NCBI GenBank assembly: GCA_026984385.1
Contig: JALSSH010000027.1
Span: forward strand, 1-5,408
Reading direction: 5' to 3'
Length of the DNA stretch: 5,408 nucleotides
DNA from: Ardenticatenia bacterium
GTDB taxonomy: Bacteria; Chloroflexota; Anaerolineae; Aggregatilineales; Aggregatilineaceae
How positions within the stretch are numbered: position 1 is the first letter of the stretch; each line of letters begins with the position of its first letter. The notes under the pieces are model-generated. The model was given only the letters and a program-made list of their open reading frames with translations, had not been told where the DNA came from and ran no database searches. Made by a program: the position numbers and the translations under genes. This document shows positions 5,312 through 5,408 of the stretch, in pieces.

Positions 5312-5340
5312 TTGTTCGGCCTGGCTTTCGGCGAGATAAT
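5312..5340 (+). promoter_or_regulatory. Possible plus-strand promoter for the gene starting at 5398
   Basis: TTGTTC (5312-5317) and GATAAT (5335-5340) are 17 bases apart. The -10 is close to consensus and the -35 matches only partly. The sequence downstream is AT-rich compared with the rest of the window, as is usual just before a gene start. Confidence 0.45.
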
Positions 5341-5397
5341 ACTATAAATCAATGCACTAGAAATAACTTCTCAAAAGATAATTAGAGGAGATCGTTC

Positions 5398-5408
5398 TTG
5401 AAACGCCA
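5398..5408 (+). CDS. Start of an unidentified gene (TTG start, runs off the right edge)
   Basis: AGAGGAG (5384-5390) followed after 7 bases by TTG AAA CGC is a well-spaced ribosome binding site and start. Only the first three codons (Met-Lys-Arg) and two further bases are inside the window, so the product cannot be named. A promoter lies about 60 bases upstream. The gene is divergent from the hydrolase gene across a region containing a 17-bp palindrome, an arrangement common for a regulator and its target, but this is only a guess. Confidence 0.45.

Overview
The window is bacterial chromosomal DNA, moderately GC-rich. It holds the downstream half of a ribosomal-protein/RNA polymerase cluster on the minus strand, then an initiator tRNA gene on the plus strand, then a metallo-beta-lactamase-fold hydrolase gene on the minus strand. 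The order rpsM-rpsK-rpsD-rpoA-rplQ-truA is the 'alpha operon' arrangement found outside the Proteobacteria. A 326-residue RpoA, a four-cysteine S4 and the general look of the proteins fit Chloroflexota (Anaerolineae-like). That taxon is an inference from family knowledge, not from a search.

Bases 1-3512 (minus strand, read right to left) encode S13, S11, S4, the RNA polymerase alpha subunit, L17 and the first 133 residues of TruA, which runs off the left edge. Gaps shrink along the operon: 118, 104, 58, 27 and 10 bp. The S11-S4 and S13-S11 gaps are long enough to hold leader structures. A 6-bp hairpin abuts the rpsD Shine-Dalgarno. infA and rpmJ, which often precede rpsM, are absent, so rpsM appears to open this transcription unit.

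Bases 3513-4108 hold no gene I can support but contain many inverted repeats. The most striking is an arm pair at 3950-3965/4039-4053 that encloses two further hairpins, giving a possible three-way-junction RNA or a small inverted-repeat element. A short stem-loop also lies just upstream of the rpsM start.

Bases 4068-4224 are a compact tRNA unit on the plus strand: a strong extended -10 promoter, a tRNA-fMet with classic initiator hallmarks and an unpaired 1-72 position, and a hairpin terminator. Bases 4242-5084 (minus) encode a 280-residue metallo-hydrolase with its own promoter at 5137-5165. Bases 5166-5397 form a divergent intergenic region with a 17-bp near-perfect palindrome between two outward-facing promoters. 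A plus-strand gene appears to begin at a TTG at 5398.

Most of the window is conserved translation and transcription machinery. The parts that deserve follow-up are the structured gap before rpsM, the palindrome in the divergent region and the tRNA end mismatch. I found no clear novel multi-gene system here.
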